Part shown: positions 18,446 to 27,535 of the stretch, one piece after another
How positions within the stretch are numbered: the first letter of the stretch is position 1
How the letters are laid out: each line of letters starts with the position of its first letter
Source: an uncultured Granulosicoccus sp.
GTDB lineage: Bacteria; Pseudomonadota; Gammaproteobacteria; Granulosicoccales; Granulosicoccaceae
Reading direction: 5' to 3'
NCBI GenBank assembly: GCA_947495035.1
Contig: CANLXI010000005.1
Span: forward strand, 62,001 to 126,000
DNA: 64,000 nt
Notes under the pieces: generated by a model
The model's database searches: none
Told to the model about the DNA's origin: nothing
Seen by the model: only the letters and a program-made list of their open reading frames with translations
Made by a program: the position numbers and the translations under genes

Positions 18446-20044
18446 ATGCGAACGATATTCGTCCTATTCGATTCACTGAACAGACTGGCCATCGGCGCCT
18501 ATGGCGGAACCACGATCGCCACTCCCAACTTCGATCGCTTTGCCAGAAGGGCCAGGACATTCACGCAGCATTATGCCGGCTCGCTGCCTTGTATCCCCGC
18601 ACGCCGCGATCTGCATACCGGCAGACTCAATTTCACGCATCGTAGCTGGGGACCGTTGGAGCCTTTTGATAATTCGTTTGCCGACCTTCTGAGCAAACAG
18701 GGTGTTTACACCCATCTGGTCTCGGATCATGCCCATTACTTCGAAAATGGCGGCTGGGGCTATGCCAACGCCTTTGACAGCTGGAACTTCATTCGCGGCC
18801 AGGAAGGAGACCCCATGCATGTCATGACGGTGCCGCCGGTGCAGCGCTTGCAGGAGCAATATGACGAGCGGCATTATCCGTTTGGCAGCATTGCGGCTGA
18901 CGGCGGCAACGTGACGGAAGGCAATACGCCGCGCAAGGAGTTGCGTCGTCTGAGACATGCCGTGAACCGCCTGGTCATGCAGGATGAAGAGGATTTTCCG
19001 ACGGCCAGGTGCTTTGCATCCGCCTTCGACTTTCTGGACGTCAACCGGCAGAACGATGACTGGTTCCTGCAGTTGGAGTGCTTCGACCCTCATGAGCCGT
19101 TTACGGCACCGGAACGATTTCGCGACGCTTACCAGAGTGGTTACGAGGGTGGCATTCTCGATTGGCCTCGATACGAGAAGCTTGCCGAAACGGAGCAGGA
19201 AATACGCGAGATTCGCGGCAATTACGCCGCACTGGTTGCCATGTGTGATGAATACTTCGGACGCTTGCTGGACTGGATGGATGAAGAAGATGCCTGGACC
19301 GATACCGCGCTGGTGCTCTCTACCGATCATGGCTTTCTGCTGGGCGAGCATGAATGGTGGGCAAAGAATCGAATGCCGTATTATGAGGAGATCTCGCACA
19401 TACCCCTGATGATCTGGCATCCGGAGCAGAAAGGCGAGTCAGGTGAATGCGATGCGCTTTCCCAGACTGCCGACCTGATGCCGACCTTTCTCGATTTCCA
19501 CGGGGTGGATGCGCCACCGGAAGTGACAGCCCACTCGTTGAAGCCTTTGCTCTCAGGTGGTGACAACGAACGCGAGTCGGCGATATTGGGGATGTTTGCC
19601 GGGCCCATCTGTATCGTGGATGGACGATACTCCTACTTTCATTTTCCGGTGGATGTCGAGGCGCATTTGCCAGCATATACCGTCATGCCGTCGCATATGG
19701 TCACCCTGTTCGAGCCCGCAGAGCTTCGGAATATCAGCTTGAGTCGTCCATTCGACTTCACCAAGGGCATGCCCTTGTTGCGTATCCCGCAGGTGGAAGA
19801 GGTGAATGAGAGCGGTTACGACCTGGTGCGGAACTGGACGGAAGGGTCTACGCTGTTTGACCTTTCCAATGATCCGCAGCAGCAATCGCCGGTGGATGAT
19901 CCGGAAGTGATTGCCCGCATGCAGGCAGGCATCTGCTGGCATCTGGATCGACAGGATGCGCCGGCTGAATGCTATGTCCATTATGGTTTGCCATTGCCTG
20001 AGCAACGAAACGCCGAATGCGGCGCGGATGCCAGGCTTGCATGA
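18446..20044 (+). CDS. Type I sulfatase / phosphonate monoester hydrolase-like enzyme
   Basis: A 532-aa alkaline-phosphatase-superfamily hydrolase. The formylglycine signature C49-x-P-x-R53 (PCIPARR, then LHTGR) marks a type I sulfatase whose cysteine is converted to formylglycine by a maturase. D9 (FDSLN) and the STDHGFLLGEH motif supply metal ligands. No signal peptide is visible, so it appears cytoplasmic and would act on an imported small sulfate ester or phospho/phosphono-diester. ATG 18446 is preferred; an upstream GTG at 18422 is possible. No formylglycine-generating enzyme is encoded nearby. A complete TTT carrier follows in the same direction, suggesting import of its substrate or of a related acid. 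Confidence 0.87.
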   Translation: MRTIFVLFDSLNRLAIGAYGGTTIATPNFDRFARRARTFTQHYAGSLPCIPARRDLHTGRLNFTHRSWGPLEPFDNSFADLLSKQGVYTHLVSDHAHYFENGGWGYANAFDSWNFIRGQEGDPMHVMTVPPVQRLQEQYDERHYPFGSIAADGGNVTEGNTPRKELRRLRHAVNRLVMQDEEDFPTARCFASAFDFLDVNRQNDDWFLQLECFDPHEPFTAPERFRDAYQSGYEGGILDWPRYEKLAETEQEIREIRGNYAALVAMCDEYFGRLLDWMDEEDAWTDTALVLSTDHGFLLGEHEWWAKNRMPYYEEISHIPLMIWHPEQKGESGECDALSQTADLMPTFLDFHGVDAPPEVTAHSLKPLLSGGDNERESAILGMFAGPICIVDGRYSYFHFPVDVEAHLPAYTVMPSHMVTLFEPAELRNISLSRPFDFTKGMPLLRIPQVEEVNESGYDLVRNWTEGSTLFDLSNDPQQQSPVDDPEVIARMQAGICWHLDRQDAPAECYVHYGLPLPEQRNAECGADARLA

Positions 20045-20192
20045 CAGGCAGCTCATGCAAGGCAATCGTCCGCGATTCATCCATCGCGACACGCATGCTT
20101 CAAGAGATGTGTCAGCAAACCACTGACGTGCACCAACAACACGGTACGGGCACACCACCGTTCTGCTACAACACGACACGAGGAAAAACGAC

Positions 20193-21191
20193 ATGATCAG
20201 GAAACACTTGTTCAGATTGACGCTTGCCGGTACCCTGGCGGCGCTGACATCCATGGCATCTGCGGACTTTCCGGAGCGCACGGTGGAATTGATCTTTCCC
20301 TGGAGTGCCGGTACGGCGATGGCCAATTCGCAGATCATCGCGAATGCCATGGCGGAGGAACTGGGCGAATCCATGCCGGTCATCTCGACCCCCGGCGCGG
20401 CAGGTACGAAGGCATTCATCACGGCAATGAACAAGCCGGCGGACGGTTATACCGTCATCGATGGCTATGTGGCACCGCTGGTGCTGCAGCCGATACTGGG
20501 TAATGCGGACTGGACCTACAAGGACTTCAAGCCCTTGCATGCTGGTGTGTCCAATGCGTTTTCCATCGGAGTCCGCAACGGCGACAAGCGATTCGGCAAT
20601 TTCGAGGAATTGATGGCCTATGGGCAGGCCAACCCCGGGAAATTGCGCTATTCCTCCGGCTCACGCAACAACCTGCCGCATATGGTCATGGCCAAGGTGT
20701 TGCAGAGTTACAACGTCGTGGCGCAGAACATCCCCTACAGTACCGATAACGATGCGCGCAAGGACCTCAAGTCCGGAGTGCTGGATTTCGTGTTCATCAA
20801 TATCGGAACCTATCTGGCGGACAAGGATGGCTACAACGTGGTGCTGGTACTGTCAGAGCTGTCCGGTGCCAAGGAGCAGTATGACGGTGCCCTGTCAATT
20901 GCCGATCTGGACATCGATCTGGGTTTGACGGGCCTGGCTCCGATGGGCTGGGACTGGTGGCTGGTGCACAAGGACACGCCCGATGATGTCTATCAGCGCT
21001 TGAACCAGGCGATGACGGCTGTCATGCAGGACGAGGAGATTCGCGCCCGATTCTCGGCGACCGGTTATGTGCCGCTTGACTGGTCTTCCGATGAATACGA
21101 AGAGCAGGTCAGCGCCGTCGTTGAACAGCTGACAGCCATGGGTGACGCTCTGGCCTGGGAAGAAGCCGAACTCAAGAAGCTGAAGAAATAG
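20193..21191 (+). CDS. tctC: TctC-type periplasmic binding protein
   Basis: A 332-aa Bug/TctC-like receptor with a clear signal peptide (MIRKHLFRLTLAGTLAALTSMASA) and the family opening FPERTVELIFPWSAGTAM. Compared with the first TctC in the window, GGGTDATGR is replaced by GTAMANSQ, so the pocket differs. ACGAGGAAAAACGAC precedes the ATG. It is the first gene of the second TTT system, 148 bp after the sulfatase. The ligand is unknown. Confidence 0.92.
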   Translation: MIRKHLFRLTLAGTLAALTSMASADFPERTVELIFPWSAGTAMANSQIIANAMAEELGESMPVISTPGAAGTKAFITAMNKPADGYTVIDGYVAPLVLQPILGNADWTYKDFKPLHAGVSNAFSIGVRNGDKRFGNFEELMAYGQANPGKLRYSSGSRNNLPHMVMAKVLQSYNVVAQNIPYSTDNDARKDLKSGVLDFVFINIGTYLADKDGYNVVLVLSELSGAKEQYDGALSIADLDIDLGLTGLAPMGWDWWLVHKDTPDDVYQRLNQAMTAVMQDEEIRARFSATGYVPLDWSSDEYEEQVSAVVEQLTAMGDALAWEEAELKKLKK

Positions 21192-21265
21192 TTGTGATCG
21201 AGTCGGGGCTGGCGGTCTTGCCGTTCAGCCGCGACTGATTTTTCCCTCATCAGGTGAGTCCTGTC

Positions 21266-21883
21266 ATGTCCCGAAAGATAGCGGATTGTCTGTCCATAGT
21301 TGTATTCCTGATTGTTGTCGGCGTGGTGTTCCAGCAGATTGCGACATCCTTGAGCGAACAGGGAATTGCAAGCGGTGGTCCCTATGACAATGCAGCGTCC
21401 TACCCGCGCTCACTGGCCATCATCATTTGCCTGCTGCTGGTAGCCTATGTGGTCTCGGTAGTACTGACTCGACAGAGAACGGTGGCGGATAGCCGGCGTG
21501 CAGAGTCGGCAAGGGAGGCTGGCGTCGCCTCTCGACAAGGCGCAGCACAGGCTGCTGGTCATGCCGATGCCGATGCCGATGCCGATGCCGATGCCGATGC
21601 TGATGCCGATGCTGATGAGGGAGTGTTGTCCGGTTTCAGGGGGGTGGGTCTGTTGCTGGTGTTCTCCGCGTATCTGCTGCTGCTGCCTCTTCTGGGCTAT
21701 CAGCTGTCAACACCGCTGATGCTGGCAGCTGTCCTGTTGCTGGCTGGGATGAGAAGTCTGTGGGGTGTGCTGCTCTTTTCCGTGGCCGCATCCATCGGTG
21801 TCTCGTTCATGTTCGAAGTGTTCCTGAATATCGTATTGCCCGGTGGTGTGTTCTCTCTGAACGTTCCCTGGCCTTCTTTCTGA
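21266..21883 (+). CDS. tctB: TctB-family small permease with (Asp-Ala) repeat insertion
   Basis: A 205-aa TctB-like protein with about four membrane segments. It is longer than a usual TctB (about 150-170 aa) because the cytoplasmic or periplasmic loop between the second and third segments holds a 45-residue insertion. That insertion contains nine Ala-Asp pairs (residues 100-117) encoded by a hexamer array. ATG 21266 is preferred with AGGTGA 8 bp upstream; GTG 21254 is in frame. It lies between tctC and tctA of the second TTT operon. Confidence 0.85.
   Translation: MSRKIADCLSIVVFLIVVGVVFQQIATSLSEQGIASGGPYDNAASYPRSLAIIICLLLVAYVVSVVLTRQRTVADSRRAESAREAGVASRQGAAQAAGHADADADADADADADADADEGVLSGFRGVGLLLVFSAYLLLLPLLGYQLSTPLMLAAVLLLAGMRSLWGVLLFSVAASIGVSFMFEVFLNIVLPGGVFSLNVPWPSF
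21563..21616 (+). repeat. Hexanucleotide array GCCGAT/GCTGAT x9, coding
   Basis: Nine consecutive 6-bp units (six GCCGAT, then GCTGAT, GCCGAT, GCTGAT) lie in frame inside the tctB gene and encode (Ala-Asp)9. The period keeps the frame whatever the copy number. Confidence 0.95.
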
Positions 21884-21895
21884 GGTCCTGATGTC

Positions 21896-23395
21896 ATGTT
21901 GAACGGTGTATTGAGCGGCTTCGATCTGCTTCTGGAACCACTGGCGCTGGGCTTGACACTACTGGGTGTGTTGTTCGGTCTGCTGGTGGGGGTTCTGCCT
22001 GGTCTGGGTCCGCTGATGGGTATCGTGCTGTTTCTACCCTATGCGATCACCTTGCCGCCGATACCGGCAATGGGCTTTCTGATTGCCATCTTTGTCGGTG
22101 GCTCCTGCGGGGGCTCGATATCCGCCATTCTGCTGAGAATTCCCGGTACGCCATTGGCCGCTGCGACCCTGCTGGATGGCTATCCCATGGCCAGAAAGGG
22201 GCGTGCAGCCGATGCCATCGGGATCGCCATTTCGGCCTCGGCAATCGGTGGACTTCTGGGAGGCATTGTGCTGGTCTTCTTTTCGCCGTTGCTGGCACAG
22301 TTTGCCAGTGGCTTCGCACCGCCGGAGTACGCAGCACTGGCCGTGACCGGGCTGATCGCCATTGCCGTGATATCCGAAGGCTCCTTGCTGAAGGGCCTGC
22401 TGGCTGGCGTGTTGGGTTTGCTGATCGCCACCATCGGTACTGACGAGTTCACCACAGGCTATCGCTTCACGTTCGGTTCTCACAACATGCTCAATGGCTT
22501 TCACATCGTTGCGGTAGTAGTCGGCTTGTTCGCGATATCGGAGATGTATTTCCAGATGGTGGGTGGTGGACTTCTCAGGAAGCCGTCGATTCCGATGGCC
22601 AAGGCATCCTATTCATCCATCGGTCTGACGCTGCGGCACAAGATGAATCTGTTTCGCTCCTCCATGCTGGGGGCCGGTTTCGGTGCCTTGCCGGGAGCCG
22701 GAGGCGTCATCAGCTCCTTCACGGCCTATGCCGTGGCGAAGAGTCTTGCGCGACCTGACGAGCGCTATGGGGAAGGGGCGGAAGGTGGCGTGGTCGCCAC
22801 CGAGAGTGCCAACAATGCCACTGTGGGTGGTTCGCTTGTTCCTTCGCTGGCGCTGGGGATACCGGGTGATGCGTCCGCCGCCGTGTTGATCGGTGCGCTG
22901 CTGATACTGGGCTTCTTTCCCGGTCCGACCCTGTTCGAACAGCAGCCGGAGATCGTCGGCGGTATCTTTGCAGTGTACCTGGCGTCGAACGTGTTCCTGC
23001 TGGTTGTCGGGATACTGACTGTTCCCTTGTTCGTATTCGTCCTGCGCTTGCGCAAGGTGCATCTGGTGCCTCTGATATTGCTGCTCTGTGTGGTCGGTAC
23101 CTATGCATTGCAGGCCTCGGTATTCGACCTGTGGGTGATGTTGGGGTTTGGACTGTTGGGAATCCTGTTCCGGATGTCGCAGATTCCGCTGGCGCCCATC
23201 GTGATCGGCATCATTCTCGGGCCTCTGCTGGAGAACAATCTGCGTAGAAGTCTGCTCATCTCGGACAATGGTTACGGCATCTTTCTGGATCGCCCCGTGT
23301 CCAGTGTACTGATTGCCATCAATGTCGTTCTGGTCGCTGGCGCCTTGTTCTCGATTGTTCGACACCATGTCAGACAAAAGAGACAGAGTCAGTAG
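21896..23395 (+). CDS. tctA: Tripartite tricarboxylate transporter permease, TctA family
   Basis: A 499-aa membrane protein with all TctA hallmarks: GLLVGVLPGLGPLMGIVLFLP near the N-terminus, the internal GALPGAGGVISSF repeat and ESANNATVGG. GAGGT lies about 9 bp before the ATG at 21896. It completes the second TTT system, downstream of the sulfatase. It shares architecture with the TctA at 1592-3088 but is clearly a divergent paralogue. Confidence 0.95.
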   Translation: MLNGVLSGFDLLLEPLALGLTLLGVLFGLLVGVLPGLGPLMGIVLFLPYAITLPPIPAMGFLIAIFVGGSCGGSISAILLRIPGTPLAAATLLDGYPMARKGRAADAIGIAISASAIGGLLGGIVLVFFSPLLAQFASGFAPPEYAALAVTGLIAIAVISEGSLLKGLLAGVLGLLIATIGTDEFTTGYRFTFGSHNMLNGFHIVAVVVGLFAISEMYFQMVGGGLLRKPSIPMAKASYSSIGLTLRHKMNLFRSSMLGAGFGALPGAGGVISSFTAYAVAKSLARPDERYGEGAEGGVVATESANNATVGGSLVPSLALGIPGDASAAVLIGALLILGFFPGPTLFEQQPEIVGGIFAVYLASNVFLLVVGILTVPLFVFVLRLRKVHLVPLILLLCVVGTYALQASVFDLWVMLGFGLLGILFRMSQIPLAPIVIGIILGPLLENNLRRSLLISDNGYGIFLDRPVSSVLIAINVVLVAGALFSIVRHHVRQKRQSQ

Positions 23396-23660
23396 AGCGC
23401 CTGATTGCTGAAACACATGAGTCGCGAGCCAGCGGGTTCTGCCTTGCATGGTCGCTGAGGATCCAGACCGCCACGTTTACGCAGTGAACGCAAGGGAACA
23501 AGTCCGATGACTGGATTTCATGGTGCGAGTGTTTTGCGTGCCAACGGCAGGATGCATTCTGCCCTCTTGTGTGGCAGTGTTCTCCCCCTGAGGCCGGACT
23601 TCGGCCAGGAGAGCGTCAGCTGAAAGACGGATGAATCGCGTTGATCTGCCAGTCGCCGAG

Positions 23661-24347
23661 TCACTCCCTAGCCACGCCACTTGCCCTCAGTGTGTCGATG
23701 ACGAACTTGCCCGTCAGCAACACGTGATCGTGCATGAGCCGGGCAGCCGTCTCGATCTCGTCATCCTTCACGGCGACAATCAGTTCCTGGTGGGCAGCCA
23801 TGGCGATATCCAGTTTCTGCTGATCGAAGCGAGGAGCCAGATAGCGGCCTCGTTGCGATCGGTTGCTCAGACTCTGGTGAGTCGATTGCAGGACGTCATG
23901 CCGCGCAGCAGCGATCAAGGTGTTGTGAAATTCGTAGTCCGTCAGGAAGCAACCTTCGCGATCGTTTGACTCGTAAAACGCGATCATGCGGTCGTGCAGG
24001 GCGATGATCCGGGATTTCTCTTCAGCCGACATGCGCGTCATCGCCAGACGAATGCCCAGAGCTTCGAGCGGCGCCAACAGATCGAATACCTCGCTGATTT
24101 CCTGCATGCTGATCTCGGCCACGATGGCTCCCTTGTGAGGACGGATTGTCACCAGCCCTTCGGCTTCCAGCAGCTTTATGGCTTCTCTCAAGGGGGTGCG
24201 GGAAATGTCGAGTTCCTCGCATAGCGCAATCTCGTTCAGCCTGTCCGCCGGCCGCAGTTCACCTTGCATGATTCGGTCGCGCATTGTTGCGGCAACTTGC
24301 GCGTGCAAGGGATTACGATTTATCGCGTTCATCTTGTTCATTGTCAT
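23661..24347 (-). CDS. GntR-family regulator (FCD subfamily)
   Basis: A 228-aa regulator with an N-terminal winged helix (LRPADRLNEIALCEELDISRTPLREAIKLLEAEGLV) and a helical FCD domain with the usual Asp/His metal-ligand pattern (FLTDYEFHNTLIAAARHD). Start 24347 is chosen from the several in-frame Met codons because AGGG lies about 9 bp upstream; a start at 24401 would add 18 unconvincing residues. It is divergent from the TRAP operon, and a palindrome lies between them, so it probably represses that transporter until its ligand is present. Confidence 0.9.
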   Translation of the reverse strand: MTMNKMNAINRNPLHAQVAATMRDRIMQGELRPADRLNEIALCEELDISRTPLREAIKLLEAEGLVTIRPHKGAIVAEISMQEISEVFDLLAPLEALGIRLAMTRMSAEEKSRIIALHDRMIAFYESNDREGCFLTDYEFHNTLIAAARHDVLQSTHQSLSNRSQRGRYLAPRFDQQKLDIAMAAHQELIVAVKDDEIETAARLMHDHVLLTGKFVIDTLRASGVARE

Positions 24348-24479
24348 TAATAAAACCCTGACCCTTGGCGTGCACCAAAAGGAGACTGTCCGCACTGTCA
24401 AGGTTCGCAGTCAGTTCCCGAAGAATACTGTACCTGTGATCGAGCGATTCAGGCTGAGGAATATAATTGTATGAAGTCG

Positions 24480-24501
24480 GATTGTATGCAATTCTACAAT
24501 C
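24480..24501. promoter_or_regulatory. GntR operator candidate upstream of TRAP operon
   Basis: GATTGTA (24480-24486) and TACAATC (24495-24501) are a perfect 7-bp inverted repeat with an 8-bp spacer, 22 bp before the dctP start codon. A further ATTGTAT half-site lies just upstream near 24466. Confidence 0.6.
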
Positions 24502-24523
24502 AGCCTAACCGGAGATAAAACGC

Positions 24524-25561
24524 ATGTTGAAGAAAGCCATGGTCGCCGCTCTGACGATGTCTGCTCTTTCCGCCGGTCCAGCCGTCGCCGATACGTCGGT
24601 ACGCGTGCTGAGCCAGATCCTGTCAACGGCCAAGCAGTACCCCAACGAAGCCGCGGCCATCGACACACTGACGGCAGCGGGGTTCAAGGTTCAGTACAAC
24701 AACTACGATGGTCTGGGTCTGAGCACGGCGGATGGGTTGCGGTTGGTGTCGGACAATGCGTTCAACATTGCATCTGTGCAGATCGGTACGGCCGCTCGAG
24801 ATGATGCCTTCTTCGAAGGTCTCGATCTGATTGGTGTTTCCACCGATATGCCAAGCCTGAAGGCCGCGGTAGACTCTTACCGAGAGGTGTTCGACGAACG
24901 GCTTCGGGAGCGTTTCGGAGCGACAGTTCTTGCCCTGTGGCCCTTCGGACCACAGGTGTTCTATTGCAATGCCGATGTCGGCAGTGTGGATGATCTGGCC
25001 AATCTGAAGATTCGCAGCTTTACACCGTCGATGTCCGAACTGCTCGAATACCTGGGTGCCAGTCCCGTTACCCTGAACTTCGGTGAAGTGTATCCAGCGC
25101 TGCAACGAGGAGTGGCCGACTGTGGTGTGACATCTCCCACGTCTGGCAATTCGGGCAAATGGCCCGAGGTGACAACGCATCAGATTCCATTGTCCGTATC
25201 GGGCTCAGTGCAGGGCATCTTTGCCAATCTCGATTGGTGGGACAGCCTGACTGACGAGGAGCGCGAGCAGGTACAGACGACTTATGCAACCCTGGAGGAT
25301 GCCCAGTGGGCGCTGGCAAGTACCATCAACGATGATGCTCTGGCGTGCAATACCGGGCAGGACAGCTGTTCGGAAGGCGAGAAGTTCTCGATGAAAATGG
25401 TTCCGGTCGCGGAGGCAGATATTGCCCGAGTCCAGAAGGCTGCGGCGGAAGTCGTCCTGCCTGACTGGATCGAGCGTTGCGAGGCTACTTACCCTGGTTG
25501 CACCACCGTCTGGAATGACACGGTCGGTGAAGCTCGTGGCATGACTGCGCTCGGCAACTGA
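24524..25561 (+). CDS. dctP: TRAP transporter solute receptor, DctP family
   Basis: A 345-aa periplasmic receptor with a signal peptide (MLKKAMVAALTMSALSAGPAVA). The segment LKIRSFTPSMSELLEYLGASPVTLNFGEVYPALQRGVADC carries the conserved arginine that binds the ligand carboxylate in DctP proteins. Four or more cysteines in the mature protein suggest disulfides. CCGGAG precedes the ATG. It is the first gene of a dctPQM operon divergent from the GntR gene. The ligand is probably a small carboxylate, identity unknown. Confidence 0.93.
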   Translation: MLKKAMVAALTMSALSAGPAVADTSVRVLSQILSTAKQYPNEAAAIDTLTAAGFKVQYNNYDGLGLSTADGLRLVSDNAFNIASVQIGTAARDDAFFEGLDLIGVSTDMPSLKAAVDSYREVFDERLRERFGATVLALWPFGPQVFYCNADVGSVDDLANLKIRSFTPSMSELLEYLGASPVTLNFGEVYPALQRGVADCGVTSPTSGNSGKWPEVTTHQIPLSVSGSVQGIFANLDWWDSLTDEEREQVQTTYATLEDAQWALASTINDDALACNTGQDSCSEGEKFSMKMVPVAEADIARVQKAAAEVVLPDWIERCEATYPGCTTVWNDTVGEARGMTALGN

Positions 25562-25595
25562 TCCGCAGAACTGACAGCAAGGGAGGCCTGATTCA

Positions 25596-26174
25596 ATGAG
25601 ACTCGAAGAACGTTTCATGCGTTACGTTGCGCTGCTGGCGGGGTATGCGCTGCTGCTTCAGGCTATCCTCACTGCGGTCGAGATTGTTTCTCGCAAGCTG
25701 TTCAACCACTCCCTGCAGGGAGTGGATGAGCTGGGTGGGTATGTTCTGGCAATCTCTGCCAGCGTCGGCTTCGGCTATGCCGTGGTCACTCATGCGCATA
25801 CGAGAGTCGATTTTGCCCTGAAGCATGCAACGATGGCGCTGCGATCGGTTCTGCACCTGCTCGCCAGCCTGGTGTTGCTGGTCGTGTCATCGGGCATGCT
25901 GTGGTTTGCCGTCAGATCCCTGCGAGCTTCCATTCGTCTCGGATCAACGGCTACCACACCTCTGCAGACACCCTTGTGGATTCCACAGGGCGTATGGGTG
26001 TTCGGCATGGTGATGTTCGTGCTGGTGTCGCTGGTCACCCTGTTGCGCTGTGTTGCACGTCTTCGGCATGGGGACCACGAAGGCGTGGAAGCCTTGCTGC
26101 AGGCTCAATCGTCGGAGCAGCAGGAATTGCTGTCAGCCGGGTTCGAAGGTGAAGCGCAAGGGAGGACTGACTGA
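25596..26174 (+). CDS. dctQ: TRAP transporter small permease, DctQ family
   Basis: A 192-aa protein with four predicted membrane helices; the segment between the first two (VEIVSRKLFNHSLQGVDELGGYVLAISASVGFGYAV) is typical of DctQ. GGGAGG lies upstream of the ATG at 25596. Its stop overlaps the start of dctM (TGATG). It stabilises and completes the QM membrane complex. Confidence 0.9.
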   Translation: MRLEERFMRYVALLAGYALLLQAILTAVEIVSRKLFNHSLQGVDELGGYVLAISASVGFGYAVVTHAHTRVDFALKHATMALRSVLHLLASLVLLVVSSGMLWFAVRSLRASIRLGSTATTPLQTPLWIPQGVWVFGMVMFVLVSLVTLLRCVARLRHGDHEGVEALLQAQSSEQQELLSAGFEGEAQGRTD

Positions 26175-27475
26175 TGGTTGGCATGGATATCATCGCGATA
26201 GGCTTCGTCTGTGTCATGGCCCTGTTGTTGCTGGGCTTGCACGTTGGTACGGTCATGGTGATCACTGCACTGATCGGTGTGATCTGGGGCATCGGCCCCA
26301 TGATGCTGAACTCCGCAGGCAACCTGATGTGGGGGCAGATGAACAGCTTTGTGCTGACAGCCATTCCTCTGTATATCCTGATGGGCGAGATACTGGTCAA
26401 GAGTCAGATTGCGGAGCGCATGTACCGGTCATTGTCGGATTGGGTGCAATGGCTTCCAGGACGGCTGCTGCATTCCAATATTGCCTCCTCGGCAATGTTC
26501 TCGGCAATATCGGGGTCGTCAGTGGCCACGGCGGCTACGATCAGCACCGTGGCTTTCCCGACATTCCGCGATCACCGTTACGATGAGCGCTGGGTGGCAG
26601 GATCCATCGCCAGTGGTGCCACACTGGGAATTCTCATTCCGCCTTCGATCAACCTGATCATCTACGGAGCGATTACCGATACATCCATCGGTGATCTGTT
26701 CATTGCCGGTATCGTGCCGGGCTTGATGCTGGCGCTGTTCTTCGTGATCATCATTGCCATTGCCGCGTTCTTCTGGCCGGGTATCTGCGGGCAAGCGGTG
26801 GATGACAGTGAGCTGGAAGGGCGCCTGGGTCGCCTGATCGATCTGCTTGGTCCATCGATCATCTTCATTGCCATCATCGGCAGCATTTATGGTGGCTGGG
26901 CCACGCCAACAGAGGCGGCAGCCGTGGGCGTTGTTGCCTCGCTGGCACTTGCCGCCTACTACCGCAAGCTGAGCCTGGCCATGCTGCATGAAAGCCTGTT
27001 GGCAACGGTACGCATCACGGCGATGATCGTGTTCGTACTCGTCGGGGCCTTCTTTCTGAATTTCAGCATGGGGGTTCTGGGTGTGCCTGATCAGGTGGCC
27101 TCGTTCATCTCATCTCTCGAGGTGTCTCCGGTCACCCTGATTCTGTGCCTTGTGTTGCTCTATCTCGTGCTGGGCTGCTTCCTGGATGCGCTGGCGATGA
27201 TGATCACCACCATTCCGGTGCTGTTTCCCGTGGTCATCGCCGTGGGGTATGATCCGGTGTGGTTCGGTATCTTCGTGGTGATCATGTGCGAACTGGCCCT
27301 GTTGACGCCGCCAGTGGGGATGAATCTGTATATCGTGCAGGGAGTGCGCAACCGGGGCGCCATCACGGAAGTGATCGTGGGTGTGATGCCCTTTTTCATC
27401 GGTATATTGATGCTGGTTACCCTGATTACCGTTTTTCCGCAGATTGTCACGTTTCTACCGCAGGCCATGCGTTGA
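26174..27475 (+). CDS. dctM: TRAP transporter large permease, DctM family
   Basis: A 433-aa membrane protein with about twelve helices, the sodium-coupled transport subunit. Family motifs include SSAMFSAISGSSVATAATIS, GATLGILIPPSI, TPTEAAAVG and LLTPPVGMNLYIVQG. It overlaps dctQ by 1 bp. With dctP and dctQ it makes a complete TRAP system. Confidence 0.95.
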   Translation: MVGMDIIAIGFVCVMALLLLGLHVGTVMVITALIGVIWGIGPMMLNSAGNLMWGQMNSFVLTAIPLYILMGEILVKSQIAERMYRSLSDWVQWLPGRLLHSNIASSAMFSAISGSSVATAATISTVAFPTFRDHRYDERWVAGSIASGATLGILIPPSINLIIYGAITDTSIGDLFIAGIVPGLMLALFFVIIIAIAAFFWPGICGQAVDDSELEGRLGRLIDLLGPSIIFIAIIGSIYGGWATPTEAAAVGVVASLALAAYYRKLSLAMLHESLLATVRITAMIVFVLVGAFFLNFSMGVLGVPDQVASFISSLEVSPVTLILCLVLLYLVLGCFLDALAMMITTIPVLFPVVIAVGYDPVWFGIFVVIMCELALLTPPVGMNLYIVQGVRNRGAITEVIVGVMPFFIGILMLVTLITVFPQIVTFLPQAMR

Positions 27476-27535
27476 GCCTGCCATGACGACAGTTCGCGAC
27501 ATGACCATCGAGATCCATACAGGAGTGGAACCACT

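Noticed and set aside
22034..23449. Long minus-strand open frames opposite tctA
   Set aside because: Antisense shadows rich in Arg/Gln/His, typical of the reverse of membrane-protein genes in GC-rich DNA.
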